In this document: positions 45,101 through 53,835 of the stretch, in pieces
Layout: every line of letters begins with the position of its first letter
Position numbering within the stretch: position 1 is the stretch's first letter
Origin: VXNJ01 sp009840625
GTDB taxonomy: Bacteria > Chloroflexota > UBA11872 > VXNJ01
Reading direction: 5' to 3'
Assembly (NCBI GenBank): GCA_965207915.1
Contig: OZ242304.1
Location: forward strand, 558,001-622,000
DNA: 64,000 bases
The notes under the pieces: generated by a model
The model's input: the letters and a program-made list of their open reading frames with translations, nothing else
The model's database searches: none
Told to the model about the DNA's origin: nothing
Position numbers and translations under genes: made by a program

Positions 45101-45556
45101 GCAATAAGCCCTGGGCAATTTGCGGCCGCAGCCAAGTGCGGGCCAGGCGAGGAAGCGCTGGAGCTGCCTTCGGACACAGGCAAGCGCGTAATGGCCGCCT
45201 ACCGCGCCTTTAGACGATCGCTCGGATCCAGGCTGGGTCGGGCCAGGAGGCCGCGCGACACCAGGGTGCGACGATACGTCAGTCGGCAGTTGACGCAGGC
45301 GCTAAGGGCTGCATCAGGGCCGGAGGAAGCGGCCGAATTGGAGGATCTACGAGGGATTTTTGGTGGAAGCGTTTCCAGCCCGGTCGAGACGGCCTTGCGC
45401 GAAATCATGGATCTGGGGCTTGAAGGGCCGGCACTGCTGATCAGGCTGAGGGCGCTACGAAGGAGATTTCGCCTCGCCGCGCCTTCTTCCCCGGGCGAGG
45501 CGGAGGACGCGGCTCCTCAGGTCGTGCGAATCGTCTGTTCGGACGGACTGGAGTAG
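42117..45556 (+). pseudogene. PLD-nuclease / SNF2-type helicase, split by a one-base deletion
   Basis: One gene in two frames: 42117-43037 and, after the shift, to 45556. The first part has a phospholipase D-like nuclease motif (H142 and K144 in LHAKAY; SSN at 164-166) and helicase Walker A (GDVVGLGKTYVG). The second begins in PLILCPAGLVPMWERF (motif Ia) and has LIDEAHNF, LLSATPQN and the C-terminal helicase motifs VLLATDVVSEGQNLQDC and QRFGRVDRIG. The frames join if the run of four C at 43029-43032 had five. It could be a true frameshift, a programmed one, or an assembly error. Apart from this the coding is intact, about 1,147 residues. Confidence 0.82.
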
Positions 45557-45588
45557 TGGTCGCGCGCTAAATCTACGCGATCGGTCGT

Positions 45589-46125
45589 TCAGCGCCTGAC
45601 TTCGCGCACCAGGTGCGCCAACTCGGGCAGCAGAACCCCCGAAAGCGCGGTTTGGACGGCATTGGGCGAACCCGGCGTGACGGCTAGGATGCGATTCCCG
45701 ATCGAACCTGCCAGCGCCCGACTAAGGATTGCGGCGGTACCGATTTCGTCCCAGCTGAGCCGGCGGAAAGCTTCGCCGTAACCGGGCAGTTCCCTGTCGA
45801 GTCGAGCCTGCAGCGTTTCGACGGTGCTGTCTCGGGACCCCAAACCAGTGCCGCCCAGAAGGATCAGGCAGCCCGATTCACTGGCCAGGAACTGATCTAT
45901 TGATCCGTTTATGGCGCCCGGTTCGTTGGGGATCAAATCGCTGCCATCGACAAGGTGCCCGGCGTCCTCAATCAGGCCGCGGGCGATCTTTCCCGACTCG
46001 TCGGTGCGTTCGGTGCGGGAATCTGATACCACCACGACCCGGCAGCCGATCTTGCCCAGCGAGGTAGCTTCGCGGCGGTGCTCGGCGGTGGAAGCCGATC
46101 CGGAAGGCTGCGTCGGTTGAGCCAC
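45589..46125 (-). CDS. moaB: MoaB/MogA-type molybdopterin adenylyltransferase
   Basis: A 178-residue member of the MoaB/MogA fold used in molybdenum cofactor assembly. The motifs are VVVVSDSRTERTDESG, LLGGTGLGSRDSTVE and TPGSPNAVQTALSG, which bind molybdopterin. The start GTG 46125 overlaps the stop of the aldolase gene by one base (TAGTG), so translation is coupled. No other moa genes are here. Confidence 0.88.
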   Translation of the reverse strand: MAQPTQPSGSASTAEHRREATSLGKIGCRVVVVSDSRTERTDESGKIARGLIEDAGHLVDGSDLIPNEPGAINGSIDQFLASESGCLILLGGTGLGSRDSTVETLQARLDRELPGYGEAFRRLSWDEIGTAAILSRALAGSIGNRILAVTPGSPNAVQTALSGVLLPELAHLVREVRR

Positions 46126-47036
46126 TAAAGGGCGTAGCCGCGCATGCAGTCCTTGATCTTGGCGATGATGGCTTCCGAAGCCGATCGCTCGCGCTGCCAG
46201 ATATTGCGGCCGTAGATGAATCCGGTTGCGCCGGCCTGCATCGAAAGTTCGACCCGTTCCAGCAGCTCCTCGTCGCCGACCCGCGAACCACCGGACATGA
46301 TCACCATCGAATTGGCGGCCGAACTCATGACCTGGCGCAGCGCGCTGCCCATGTCCGGCCAGACCTTCGAGTCGTACGGCGCGGGCGCGCCGTCGACCGG
46401 CCCGACCGAACCGTCGGGGTTCTGGACCGGGTAGTTGACCTTGATCACGTCGGCGCCGAGCTCTGAGGCCACGCGGGCCGCATAGTCGATCGCATAGATG
46501 CTGTCGCGCCCGCCCTTGGCGTCGATGTGCTCGCCGCGCGGATACGCCCAGACCACCACCGGCAAACCGGCGCGCTCGGCTTCCAGGCGAACCTGCGAGA
46601 AGTTCTCGAAGTCGGTCTCCTGCTGGGCGGACCCGAAGTAAAGGGTGTAGCCGATGGCGTCGGCACCGATCCGAACCGCGTCTTCGACCCGCGCCGTCAG
46701 CGGCGAACGCGGCGCGTTAGCGGGCGGTATTTCGCTCTTGCCGTTTAGCTTGAGGATCAGCGGAACCGCGCCGGCGTAGCGGCCCACGTATTTGTTGGCC
46801 AGACCGAATTGGACGGCGATCGCCGAATAGCCGGTATCGGCGGCCAGCGAAAAGACGTAGTCGGGGTCGAGACTGGCCGGATTGACGAAGAAATCCCGCG
46901 GCCCGTGCTCCATCCCCTGGTCGACCGGCAGGACCAGCAGGGTCGAGCCGCCGGGGCCGTGTTGATTGAGCATGCGGCCCAAGCGCACGCTCTTGCCGGC
47001 GCTAAGGCCTAGATCTGCGAGTGTCGGTCGAGTCAA
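46125..47036 (-). CDS. Class I fructose-bisphosphate aldolase (DhnA/FbaB family)
   Basis: A Schiff-base aldolase of the archaeal/FbaB type, which splits fructose 1,6-bisphosphate. The catalytic lysine is in ADVIKVNYP; LPVDQGMEHGP and MSGGSRVGDEELL form the phosphate-binding parts of the barrel. I chose TTG 47036 because GGAG lies six bases upstream; GTG 47063 is the alternative, adding nine residues. It is followed by moaB with a one-base overlap and belongs to a leftward central-carbon block. Confidence 0.85.
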   Translation of the reverse strand: MTRPTLADLGLSAGKSVRLGRMLNQHGPGGSTLLVLPVDQGMEHGPRDFFVNPASLDPDYVFSLAADTGYSAIAVQFGLANKYVGRYAGAVPLILKLNGKSEIPPANAPRSPLTARVEDAVRIGADAIGYTLYFGSAQQETDFENFSQVRLEAERAGLPVVVWAYPRGEHIDAKGGRDSIYAIDYAARVASELGADVIKVNYPVQNPDGSVGPVDGAPAPYDSKVWPDMGSALRQVMSSAANSMVIMSGGSRVGDEELLERVELSMQAGATGFIYGRNIWQRERSASEAIIAKIKDCMRGYAL

Positions 47037-47094
47037 TTGGGGCTCCGTTGAAAGGGACCGCACAGATTATCGCGATCCCAGTGTGGACGCGGCT

Positions 47095-47958
47095 CTAAGC
47101 CGTCGGGTGGCGCCGTTCTTTCAGGGCGGAAAGGTTCGCCGGCGGACACAGCGAAGTGCCGAGTGGATTGGTCCCGCTGCCGGGACCGTGGAAGTCGCTG
47201 CCGCCGGTCGGAACTAGATCGAAGCGCTCCGCGTAGCCAAGCGCCCAGGCCCGTTCGCCGTCGGGAAAGCTGCCATAGAAGACTTCCAGGCCGGCCAGTC
47301 CCGCCTCGATCGCGGCCGGCAGCAGGCGCTCGAGTTCCAGCTTGCCCCCGTGGAAATCGTAGTAGGGATGGGCGATCACCGCCAATCCCCCGGCCGCCCG
47401 GATCAACCCGATTGCCTCGGGCACCAGGGTTCTCTCGCCGCTCACGTAAGCGGGTGCGTCGTTGCCGAGCCAGCGATCGAAAACCCGGCCCCAGTCGTCT
47501 TCGTAGCCGGCTTCGATGACGGCGCGCGCAATGTGGGGCCGCCCTATCTGGGCATCGCCGGCGATTTCGCGCACGCGGTCGAACGAAACGCCGACTCCCA
47601 AGTCCCCCAGCCGCTCCACCATGGCCCGCGCGCGGCGGATCCGGCTTTCGCGCTTGACCCGATCCAGGCGGGCCATTTCCTCGGCCCGCGGGTCACAGAA
47701 ATATCCCAGCACGTGAACCGTTTGCGGTTTTCCGTCCGCGGTCTTCCAGTGACAGGACATCTCCACGCCGGCAATAACCTCGATGCCGGTCCGCTCGCCC
47801 GCCGCTTGGGCGGCGACTACCCCGGACATCGTGTCGTGGTCGGTGACGGCCAGGGTGGCGATTCCGGCCGCCCGCGCCGCCAGGACCAACTCCTCCGGGG
47901 TGAATTCACCGTCGGAGGCGGTGGTGTGGGCGTGCAGATCGGCCCCCGGGGCAATCAT
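47095..47958 (-). CDS. PHP-domain metal-dependent phosphoesterase (RnaAM/TrpH-like)
   Basis: A 287-residue PHP-fold enzyme. The metal-binding signatures are ADLHAHTTASDGEFTPEEL and VTDHDTM, with later ligands in AGVEMSC, VIAHPYYD and GGSDFHG. Relatives are 3',5'-nucleotide phosphatases or 5'-3' exoribonucleases. The start ATG 47958 is at the conserved N-terminus; the longer frame upstream overlaps zwf and is not used. It lies 22 bases after zwf in the same direction. Confidence 0.88.
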   Translation of the reverse strand: MIAPGADLHAHTTASDGEFTPEELVLAARAAGIATLAVTDHDTMSGVVAAQAAGERTGIEVIAGVEMSCHWKTADGKPQTVHVLGYFCDPRAEEMARLDRVKRESRIRRARAMVERLGDLGVGVSFDRVREIAGDAQIGRPHIARAVIEAGYEDDWGRVFDRWLGNDAPAYVSGERTLVPEAIGLIRAAGGLAVIAHPYYDFHGGKLELERLLPAAIEAGLAGLEVFYGSFPDGERAWALGYAERFDLVPTGGSDFHGPGSGTNPLGTSLCPPANLSALKERRHPTA

Positions 47959-47980
47959 CGGAGCAGGTTCCCTCGCGTTT

Positions 47981-49456
47981 TCATCCGGAAGCCGCGGCGC
48001 GCTCGGCCGAACCGGCCGCGACCGGGCCCGAACCCGGTTCGGGCTGGATCCAGGCAAGGCCGAAACGGTCGATGAAATCGTCGGCCAGGGCCGGGCCCCA
48101 GCTGCCACGGTCGTACCCGCCGAGGCGGTAGGATCCGACCTGTTCCCAGGCGCTTATCAACGGATCGACGATCTGCCAGGACAGCTCGATCTCGTCTGAA
48201 CGGATGAACAGCGAGGAGTCGCCGGCGAGCGCATCGACGACCAGTCGCTCGTAGGCATCTGGTATGGCCAGCTCGGGCGAATGCTGGGCGTAGTCGAAGT
48301 TCATCTTCACCGGGGCCATCTGCATCCGGCCGGGCAACCGCGTCTCGAAGCTCAGGTCCATGCCTTCGGCCGGTTGGAGGCGCAGGGTGAGGGCGTTGGG
48401 CCGCAGCTCCAGGTCCTGGCCGTCGCGATTGAACATCACGTGCGGCGGAGCGTTGAATTCGACCACGATCGTGGTCGAACGTTGCGGCAGCCCCTTGCCG
48501 GAGCGCAGGAAGAACGGCACCCCCTTCCAGCGCCAGTTTTCCACCTGCAGGCGGAGGGCGGCGAAGGTGGCGGTGTTGGAAGCCGGGTCGACGCGCTCGG
48601 TATCGCGGTAGCCGGTGTACTGGCCACGCACCGACTCGTCGAAGACCGCATCTCCGACGACCCGGCGCACGGCGCGCAGCACCTTGACTTTCTCGTTGCG
48701 CAGCGCGTCCGACTCGATCGTCGCGGGCGGCTCCATCGCCACCAGGGTCAGCAGTTGCAGCAGATGGTTCTGAAACATGTCGCGAAAGATCCCGGCGCTG
48801 TCGTAGTAGCCGCCGCGGGCGCCGATGCCCTCGTCCTCGGCGACGGTGATCTGGACCTGCCTGATGTAGTGGTTGTTCCAGAGCGGCTCGAAGATCCCGT
48901 TCGCGAATCTGAGCACCAGAATGTTCTGGACGGTGTCCTTGCCGAGGTAATGGTCGATGCGCAGGATCTGCTCTTCGGCGAACCGCGAATGCAGCATCCG
49001 GTTGAGTTCGCGGGCCGATTCCAGGTCGCGCCCGAACGGCTTTTCCACGACCAGCCGGCTCTGCGGGTGTCGCGCGAGCTCTTCGACCTTGGCCAGGCCC
49101 CGGGCGACCGCGCCGAAGAAGCGCGGCGCGCAGGCCAGGTAGTAAAGGCGCGGCCCTTGCTCGGTTGATTCGGTCTCGTTGAGCAGGTCGGCTAAGCGCG
49201 CGTAGCCGTCGGTGTCGCCGAAATCAAGCCGCAGGTACTCGATCCCGGCGGCGAACTCGTCCCACTGAACTGCGCTCGTCCCGTCCGGTCGCAGGCGGCG
49301 GCGCAGCTCGCCGAGATCGATGTCGGTGTGCGCGACCGCCAGAACCCGCAGTTGGCGCGCGATCTGGCCCGTCCGCCAACCTTCCAGCAGCGCCGGAATG
49401 AGCTTGCGACGGGTCAGATCGCCGGTCGCTCCGAAGATGACTACGGTGGTGACTAC
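47981..49456 (-). CDS. zwf: Glucose-6-phosphate dehydrogenase (no conventional start codon)
   Basis: Oxidises glucose 6-phosphate and makes NADPH, the first step of the oxidative pentose phosphate pathway. The coenzyme motif FGATGDLTRRKL is encoded at about 49405-49437, the active-site strand is RIDHYLGK, and VVEKPFGRDLESA lies before it. The first GTG in frame (49048) would remove the whole NADP-binding domain. The upstream frame has no ATG, GTG or TTG at the expected start. The coding must begin around GTA 49456 or GTC 49453, overlapping the gnd stop, or be reached by frameshifting. Confidence 0.85.
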   Translation of the reverse strand, partial: VVTTVVIFGATGDLTRRKLIPALLEGWRTGQIARQLRVLAVAHTDIDLGELRRRLRPDGTSAVQWDEFAAGIEYLRLDFGDTDGYARLADLLNETESTEQGPRLYYLACAPRFFGAVARGLAKVEELARHPQSRLVVEKPFGRDLESARELNRMLHSRFAEEQILRIDHYLGKDTVQNILVLRFANGIFEPLWNNHYIRQVQITVAEDEGIGARGGYYDSAGIFRDMFQNHLLQLLTLVAMEPPATIESDALRNEKVKVLRAVRRVVGDAVFDESVRGQYTGYRDTERVDPASNTATFAALRLQVENWRWKGVPFFLRSGKGLPQRSTTIVVEFNAPPHVMFNRDGQDLELRPNALTLRLQPAEGMDLSFETRLPGRMQMAPVKMNFDYAQHSPELAIPDAYERLVVDALAGDSSLFIRSDEIELSWQIVDPLISAWEQVGSYRLGGYDRGSWGPALADDFIDRFGLAWIQPEPGSGPVAAGSAERAAASG

Positions 49457-50379
49457 TGCTGCTGCTCCCGGGGGCGCACCGCGTGGCCGCCGAACTGTTG
49501 CCGCAGGGCGGCCAGCATTCGTTCCGAAAACGGCGACGGGTCGCGGGATCGAAATCGCCGCAGCAGGGCCAGGCTCAGGACCTCGGCCGGGCTGTCAAGG
49601 TCGATCGCCTCCTGGACAGTCCAACGCCCCTCCCCCGAATCGGCCACGTAGGCCTCCAGGCGCTCCAGGCGCGGGTCCTCTTCCAGGGCGCGGACCGCCA
49701 GGTCGAGCAGCCAGGACTGGATCACCGAACCGTAGCGCCAAATCTGTCCAACCTGGGCCAGATCCAGGTCCATTTCCGACTTCTTGGCCATGATCTCGAA
49801 TCCTTCGGCCATGGCCTGCATCATGCCGTATTCGATGCCGTTGTGGATCATCTTCGTAAAGTGCCCGGCCCCGGCCGGGCCGACCAGCCCGAGGCCGCGA
49901 TCAGGGCCGGGTGCTAAGGCCTGGAACAGCGGTTCGATGCGCTGGTAGACCCGGCGATCACCGCCGATCATGAGGCTGTAGCCGTTGGCCAGGCCCCAGA
50001 CGCCGCCCGAGGTTCCGCAATCAAGGAATTCCAGACCCTCGGCCGCCAACATCTCCGAGCGCCGCTGCGAGTCTTTGTAATTGGCGTTGCCGCCGTCGAC
50101 GATCACGTCCCCCCGGTCCAGCAGCGGAATCAGCTGCATGATCATGTTCTCGGTGACCGCGCCTGCCGGAACCATCGTCCAGAGAACACGCCGTCCGGCC
50201 GGCTGTTCCAGCTTGCCGACCAGGTCCGGCAGGCTGGCGGCACCGACCGCCCCTTTTGCGACCGCTTCGGCGACCGGGCCGGGACTGCGGTTATAGGCCA
50301 CCACGCGGTGCGAAGACCGCAGCCAGCGTTCGGTCATGTTCAGGCCCATGCGGCCCAGGCCGATTATTCCGATTTCCAA
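49453..50379 (-). CDS. gnd: 6-phosphogluconate dehydrogenase, short (decarboxylating) type
   Basis: Converts 6-phosphogluconate to ribulose 5-phosphate. The N-terminal cofactor motif is IGIIGLGRMGLNM, substrate residues are in DCGTSGGVWG, and the catalytic lysine is in GAGHFTKMIHNGIEYGMMQ. At 308 residues it is the short form, often NAD-linked. The start ATG 50379 is just 22 bases from the left side of the IS110-type insertion region, which separates it from pgi. It ends in three CAG codons followed by TAG, over which zwf begins. Confidence 0.9.
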   Translation of the reverse strand: MEIGIIGLGRMGLNMTERWLRSSHRVVAYNRSPGPVAEAVAKGAVGAASLPDLVGKLEQPAGRRVLWTMVPAGAVTENMIMQLIPLLDRGDVIVDGGNANYKDSQRRSEMLAAEGLEFLDCGTSGGVWGLANGYSLMIGGDRRVYQRIEPLFQALAPGPDRGLGLVGPAGAGHFTKMIHNGIEYGMMQAMAEGFEIMAKKSEMDLDLAQVGQIWRYGSVIQSWLLDLAVRALEEDPRLERLEAYVADSGEGRWTVQEAIDLDSPAEVLSLALLRRFRSRDPSPFSERMLAALRQQFGGHAVRPREQQQ

Positions 50380-50399
50380 GCGTGACTCCTCGTATCTTG

Positions 50400-50580
50400 A
50401 TCACGGGAAGTCCCGGGTGCGGTAGACCGATTCTCCTTTGATCCGCAGAGACCGAAGTCAAGCGTGGTCGCCGCACCCGGTAACCCGCCGCCGCAATCCG
50501 AACAATTGCCCGGGGCCCGTCGGGAGCCCGTATCTGCGAGGAAGGATCGAAGGCGGCGGGCAGTTACAGGGAGTCTATCT
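50400..50580 (+). ncRNA. Candidate IS110 bridge RNA region
   Basis: The 201-base space between gnd and the IS110-type transposase holds a perfect 10-bp stem, CCGGGTGCGG (50413-50422) with CCGCACCCGG (50471-50480). A further GACC/GGTC pair lies just inside it, and a loop of about 36 bases is enclosed. IS110-family elements are known to encode a bridge RNA with large internal loops in the non-coding end next to the transposase. The position and the shape fit, but the sequence identity of the loops with donor and target DNA has not been tested. Confidence 0.35.
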
Positions 50581-51458
50581 GTGAACGCCCCCGTATTCGT
50601 AGGCGTCGACGTCTCGTCCGAGCACCTCGACGCCGCCTTCGGGCCGCAGGGGCCGGTCCGGCGGTTCGCAAACACCGCCGCCGGGATCGGGAAGCTGGTC
50701 GCCCGCCTGGGCGAGCTCGAGATCGTCGTCGTCCTCATGGAGGCTACGGGCGGCTGGGAACGGCCGCTGGCCGAGGCGCTTTACAAAGCGTCCCTGCGGG
50801 TGGCGATCGTAAATCCCCGCCAGGTGCGCGACTACGCCCGCGCCATGGGAGTGCTGGCCAAGACCGACGCGGTCGACGCGAAGGTAATCGCCCGGTTCGC
50901 CGCCGCCGGACGCTACCAGCCCTGGAAAGCGCCCGATCCGGCGATCAAGGAACTGGCCGATCTGGCCGGCCGGCGCCTGCAGCTGGTTGCCCAGCGTACC
51001 GCCGAGCAGAACCGCCGCCGCCTGGTTGGGAGCCGGATTGTCCGCTCCGACATCGGCCGGGCCATTGCCGGTCTGGGGCGCCGCATCAAGCGCCTGGACA
51101 AAGAGATCGCCGGGCTGATTAACGCATCGCCCTACCTGGCAGCCCGCGCCGGCCTGATCGCCTCGGTGCCCGGCACCGGTCCGCAGCTGGTGGCCGTCCT
51201 CGCGGCCTATCTGCCCGAACTGGGCCAGGTGGGCAACAAGCAGGTCTGCGCCCTGGTCGGGGTGGCTCCCTTGAACCGCGACAGCGGCAAGTACTCGGGC
51301 AAAAGGTTCGTATGGGGCGGACGCGCCAGGGTGCGCGCGGCGCTGTACATGTCCGCGCTCTCGGCCTCCAAGCACAATCCCCGGATCCGGGCCTTCTACG
51401 AGCGGCTGGTTGCGGCCGTTCGCGGTAGGGACGCCGGTTGCCCGGTGCCCCCCGCACA

Positions 51459-51490
51459 AATCCGTACGTGCGCGTTAACGCATACGGCTT
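51459..51490 (-). ncRNA. Group II intron domain V
   Basis: The minus strand reads AAGCCGTATGCG, tetraloop TTAA, then CGCGCACGTACGG, forming the short hairpin with the catalytic AGC triad and the characteristic bulge. It begins right after the RT stop codon (TAA at 51493-51491). Confidence 0.82.
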
Positions 51491-52783
51491 TTAGCTCGGG
51501 TATTTGACGGCAAAGCGGTATGTAGGCCATGGGTGAAGGATTCGGACAGGGGGAAGATGAGCGGCGCTCAAGGCGCGCAAACGCTCCCATGGGAAACGAT
51601 CGTTCTGCGAGCGGCGGCGGATGCTGCGTATCCAGTGGCGCTCAAGTTCATGCTTGAAGCTTGAGAGGTGTCTGGAGCTGGTGGGAACGGCGTAGTAGCC
51701 GAGCCAGCCCCGCAGTACCATGCCGAGCCATTTCCCGGTCTGCGCCGGATCTTCGTGCATCGCTGCGCGCAACCGCTCCTTGATCGCCTTCAGGGTGCGC
51801 CTAACGCGCTTGGCGATGGGCTTGCGTCCCAGTCCGAACCGGCCGTTTCGCTTGGTGCGGCAGTAGTGTGTGAAGCCGAGGAAGTCGAACGTTTCCGGTC
51901 GTCCCTCGCCGCGCTTGCGGCGGCTCGCTTGTGCAAATCTGCCGAACTCGATCAGGCGGGTCTTTTGGGTTGCAAGCTCCAATCCGTACTCTTTCAGCCT
52001 GTTTTGCAAATCCTCTGCAAGTCTGACCGCATCGCTGCGGTGCTCAAATCCCAGGACGAAGTCATCGGCGTAGCGCACGATGTAGACCTCGCCGCTGGCC
52101 CGTTCGGGTCGCCATCTTCTGGCAAGCCATTCGTCCAGGACTTTGTGCAGGTACACGTTGGCAAGCAGCGGTGATATGGGCGCTCCTTGCGGGGTACCCT
52201 GCACGGTGTCGGAGAGGACTCCGGCTTCCAGTATTCCGGTTGAGAGCCACTTGCGGATCAGGCGCAGCAGTCTTCGGTCTCCGATGCGTTCTCCCAGGAA
52301 CGAGATGAGTCGTTCCCGGTCGAGGTGATCGAAGAAGCCCTTTATGTCCGCGTCCAGTATCCAGTTGACTTTTCTCCGTTCGATGGCGTAAGCCAAAGCG
52401 TCCAGCGCGTCGTGCGCCGAGCGCCGGGGCCTGAACCCGTACGAGAACCCGGCGAACTCCGATTCGTAGATCGGGTCCAGGACCTGTTGGCACACCGCCC
52501 GCTGGAGGATCTTGTCCTCCATGGCTGCGATTCCGAGCGCTCGCTGACCGCCGTCTGGCTTGGGTATCTCCACCCTGCGGACGGGGGTCGCCCGGTACGC
52601 TCCCCGGTGCACGCGGTCTTTAAGGTCGAGAAGGTTCTCTTCCAGGTCTTCCTCGTGCATCCTCCACGTGATCCCGTCGGCGCCGGGGGCGGCGTTGGGC
52701 TTGATGCCGTAAAACGCCCTTCGGAGTGCCTCAAGGTCTATGTGGTGCAGGAGCGCGGTGAGCTTCTCCTTCGGGTTCTGCAT
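51491..52783 (-). CDS. ltrA: Group II intron reverse transcriptase/maturase
   Basis: Copies and helps fold the intron. The RT domain carries YADDFV, with FSYGFRPRRSAHDAL, DIKGFFDHLD and QGTPQGAPISPLLANVYLH around it. The thumb/X maturase domain follows (WLGYYAVPTSS). No HNH endonuclease is seen, and the protein ends PPVRILHPWPTYRFAVKYPS. I chose ATG 52783 (430 residues), because the longer frame to 53257 would run through the structural RNA of domains I-III. Catalytic residues are intact, so the intron may be mobile. Confidence 0.9.
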   Translation of the reverse strand: MQNPKEKLTALLHHIDLEALRRAFYGIKPNAAPGADGITWRMHEEDLEENLLDLKDRVHRGAYRATPVRRVEIPKPDGGQRALGIAAMEDKILQRAVCQQVLDPIYESEFAGFSYGFRPRRSAHDALDALAYAIERRKVNWILDADIKGFFDHLDRERLISFLGERIGDRRLLRLIRKWLSTGILEAGVLSDTVQGTPQGAPISPLLANVYLHKVLDEWLARRWRPERASGEVYIVRYADDFVLGFEHRSDAVRLAEDLQNRLKEYGLELATQKTRLIEFGRFAQASRRKRGEGRPETFDFLGFTHYCRTKRNGRFGLGRKPIAKRVRRTLKAIKERLRAAMHEDPAQTGKWLGMVLRGWLGYYAVPTSSRHLSSFKHELERHWIRSIRRRSQNDRFPWERLRALSAAHLPPVRILHPWPTYRFAVKYPS

Positions 52784-53608
52784 GGCAAAGTGCCGTACCC
52801 GCTCGGCGCCGGGGGACACGGGGACCCACCCCTGGGTGTGGTCCGTGCCGGTGCTCTGCGGGTTTCCCTTGCTTCCGGCCCTTGGCTCGGACGACTCCGC
52901 CGGGAGCCTGCTCCCTTTGTTCGCCGCCGTCGACGCTACTATGGCCGGATCAGACTTCTGCGCAGCGTGCATCATCGGATTGCGAAACTCCTTTCTTCCC
53001 GATGCGGCCCCGGAGTTTGCGAGTACCCCGGGGCGCTGCGCAGATCTCCCAGTTCCCGGTATCGGACGTACGAGCGTGCCTGGGTTCTTCGACACCGCAG
53101 AGCCCGACGCTGGCTGGCCTTTAGTGCCAGCGCCGATGTTGCCTTCGGCTGCTTGCAGGGCCTCGGCGCTCTGGAATTTATTCTTGTTTCGGTGCTCAAT
53201 ATCCCCGCCCGCTCGCGCCGCTGTCAACGCTTCATGCCCGGTCTCGCGACCGGCCACGCATGACTCGCGGGGTGCTGCGGATTGGCTCCTTTCCTTTCAG
53301 CACGCGGGACTTTCACCCGCTGTCCGATACCAGTTGCACTGGCTGTTCGCAAGCCCAAGAAGGTCGCGCTCACAGCCTGCATGCGCAAGCTGCTGACCAT
53401 CCTGAACGCGATGCTGCGCAGCGGCGAGTACTGGCGCGCGGAAGAAGCGATCCCGGAACAGCCGCCCCAAGCAGATGCCGGCGCTGCCGAAGAGGGACGG
53501 TCCCCGGTCGTCGGCGAGGCTTCGACGACCGATCGCGGCGAGGGCGGGAAGGCCGCTGCCCGGGAGGATCGGATAACGGATGGGGACGTGCCCGCGGGCG
53601 GTGGCTGA

Positions 53609-53835
53609 GAGCCGCTAAGCGGCTTCAGGCAGGGTCCCGTGGACAAGGGTCCCTGGCGGAGCCATGCCCAGAACGGGGAAGCTGTCGCGGATCCGATGGA
53701 GACGGGCCGAGACGGCCCAGGAAATCTCGCAATCGACTGCCTGGTGTCCCCGCTCTGCTCTCCCCCACACCCCCACTCAACTCACCCCTTCCGGGCTTGA
53801 CAAAAAAGACAATTGCTTGACTGCGGAATCTGGGT
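53609..53835. other. Non-coding right flank of the IS110-type element
   Basis: 227 bases between the transposase stop and the pgi stop. It holds a seven-base-pair palindrome AGCCGCTAAGCGGCT just after the stop, a second hairpin (GGGCC/GGCCC) further on, and a direct repeat of AGGGTCCC. The element's right boundary must lie in here, but I cannot fix it from one copy. No gene is seen. Confidence 0.5.

Larger units (their letters stand above)
51425..53339 (-). mobile_element. Group II intron, antisense to the transposase
   Basis: A 1,915-base ribozyme retroelement. On the minus strand it starts GTGCAACTGG (5' end at 53339), has the domain I pattern GCGGGTGAAAGTCCCGC close by and GAAGCGTTGACAG further on, and ends in CCCTAC at 51425. 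About 556 bases of domains I-III precede the reverse transcriptase start, a normal length. Domain V lies directly after the RT stop. Both boundaries are supported because removing the intron restores one reading frame through the transposase. Confidence 0.85.
50581..53608 (+). pseudogene. IS110-family transposase gene interrupted by a group II intron
   Basis: A DEDD/RuvC-type recombinase. The 5' part (50581-51424) has VGVDVSSEHLDAAF, EATGGWERPLAEAL, KTDAVDAKVIARF and the C-terminal transposase domain start SVPGTGPQLVAVLAAYLPELG. The 3' part (53340-53608) continues in phase with KPKKVALTACMRKLLTILNAMLR, the hallmark IS110 C-terminus, and ends in a Pro/Ala-rich tail at 53606. The start GTG 50581 has GGGAG eight bases upstream. 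The intron is on the opposite strand, so it cannot be spliced from this mRNA and the transposase is inactive here. Confidence 0.88.

Noticed and set aside
52784..53257. N-terminal extension of the intron reverse transcriptase up to 53257
   Set aside because: It would lie within the structural RNA of intron domains I-III, only 82 bases from the intron 5' end; ATG 52783 gives the normal protein size and leaves a normal 556-base RNA part.
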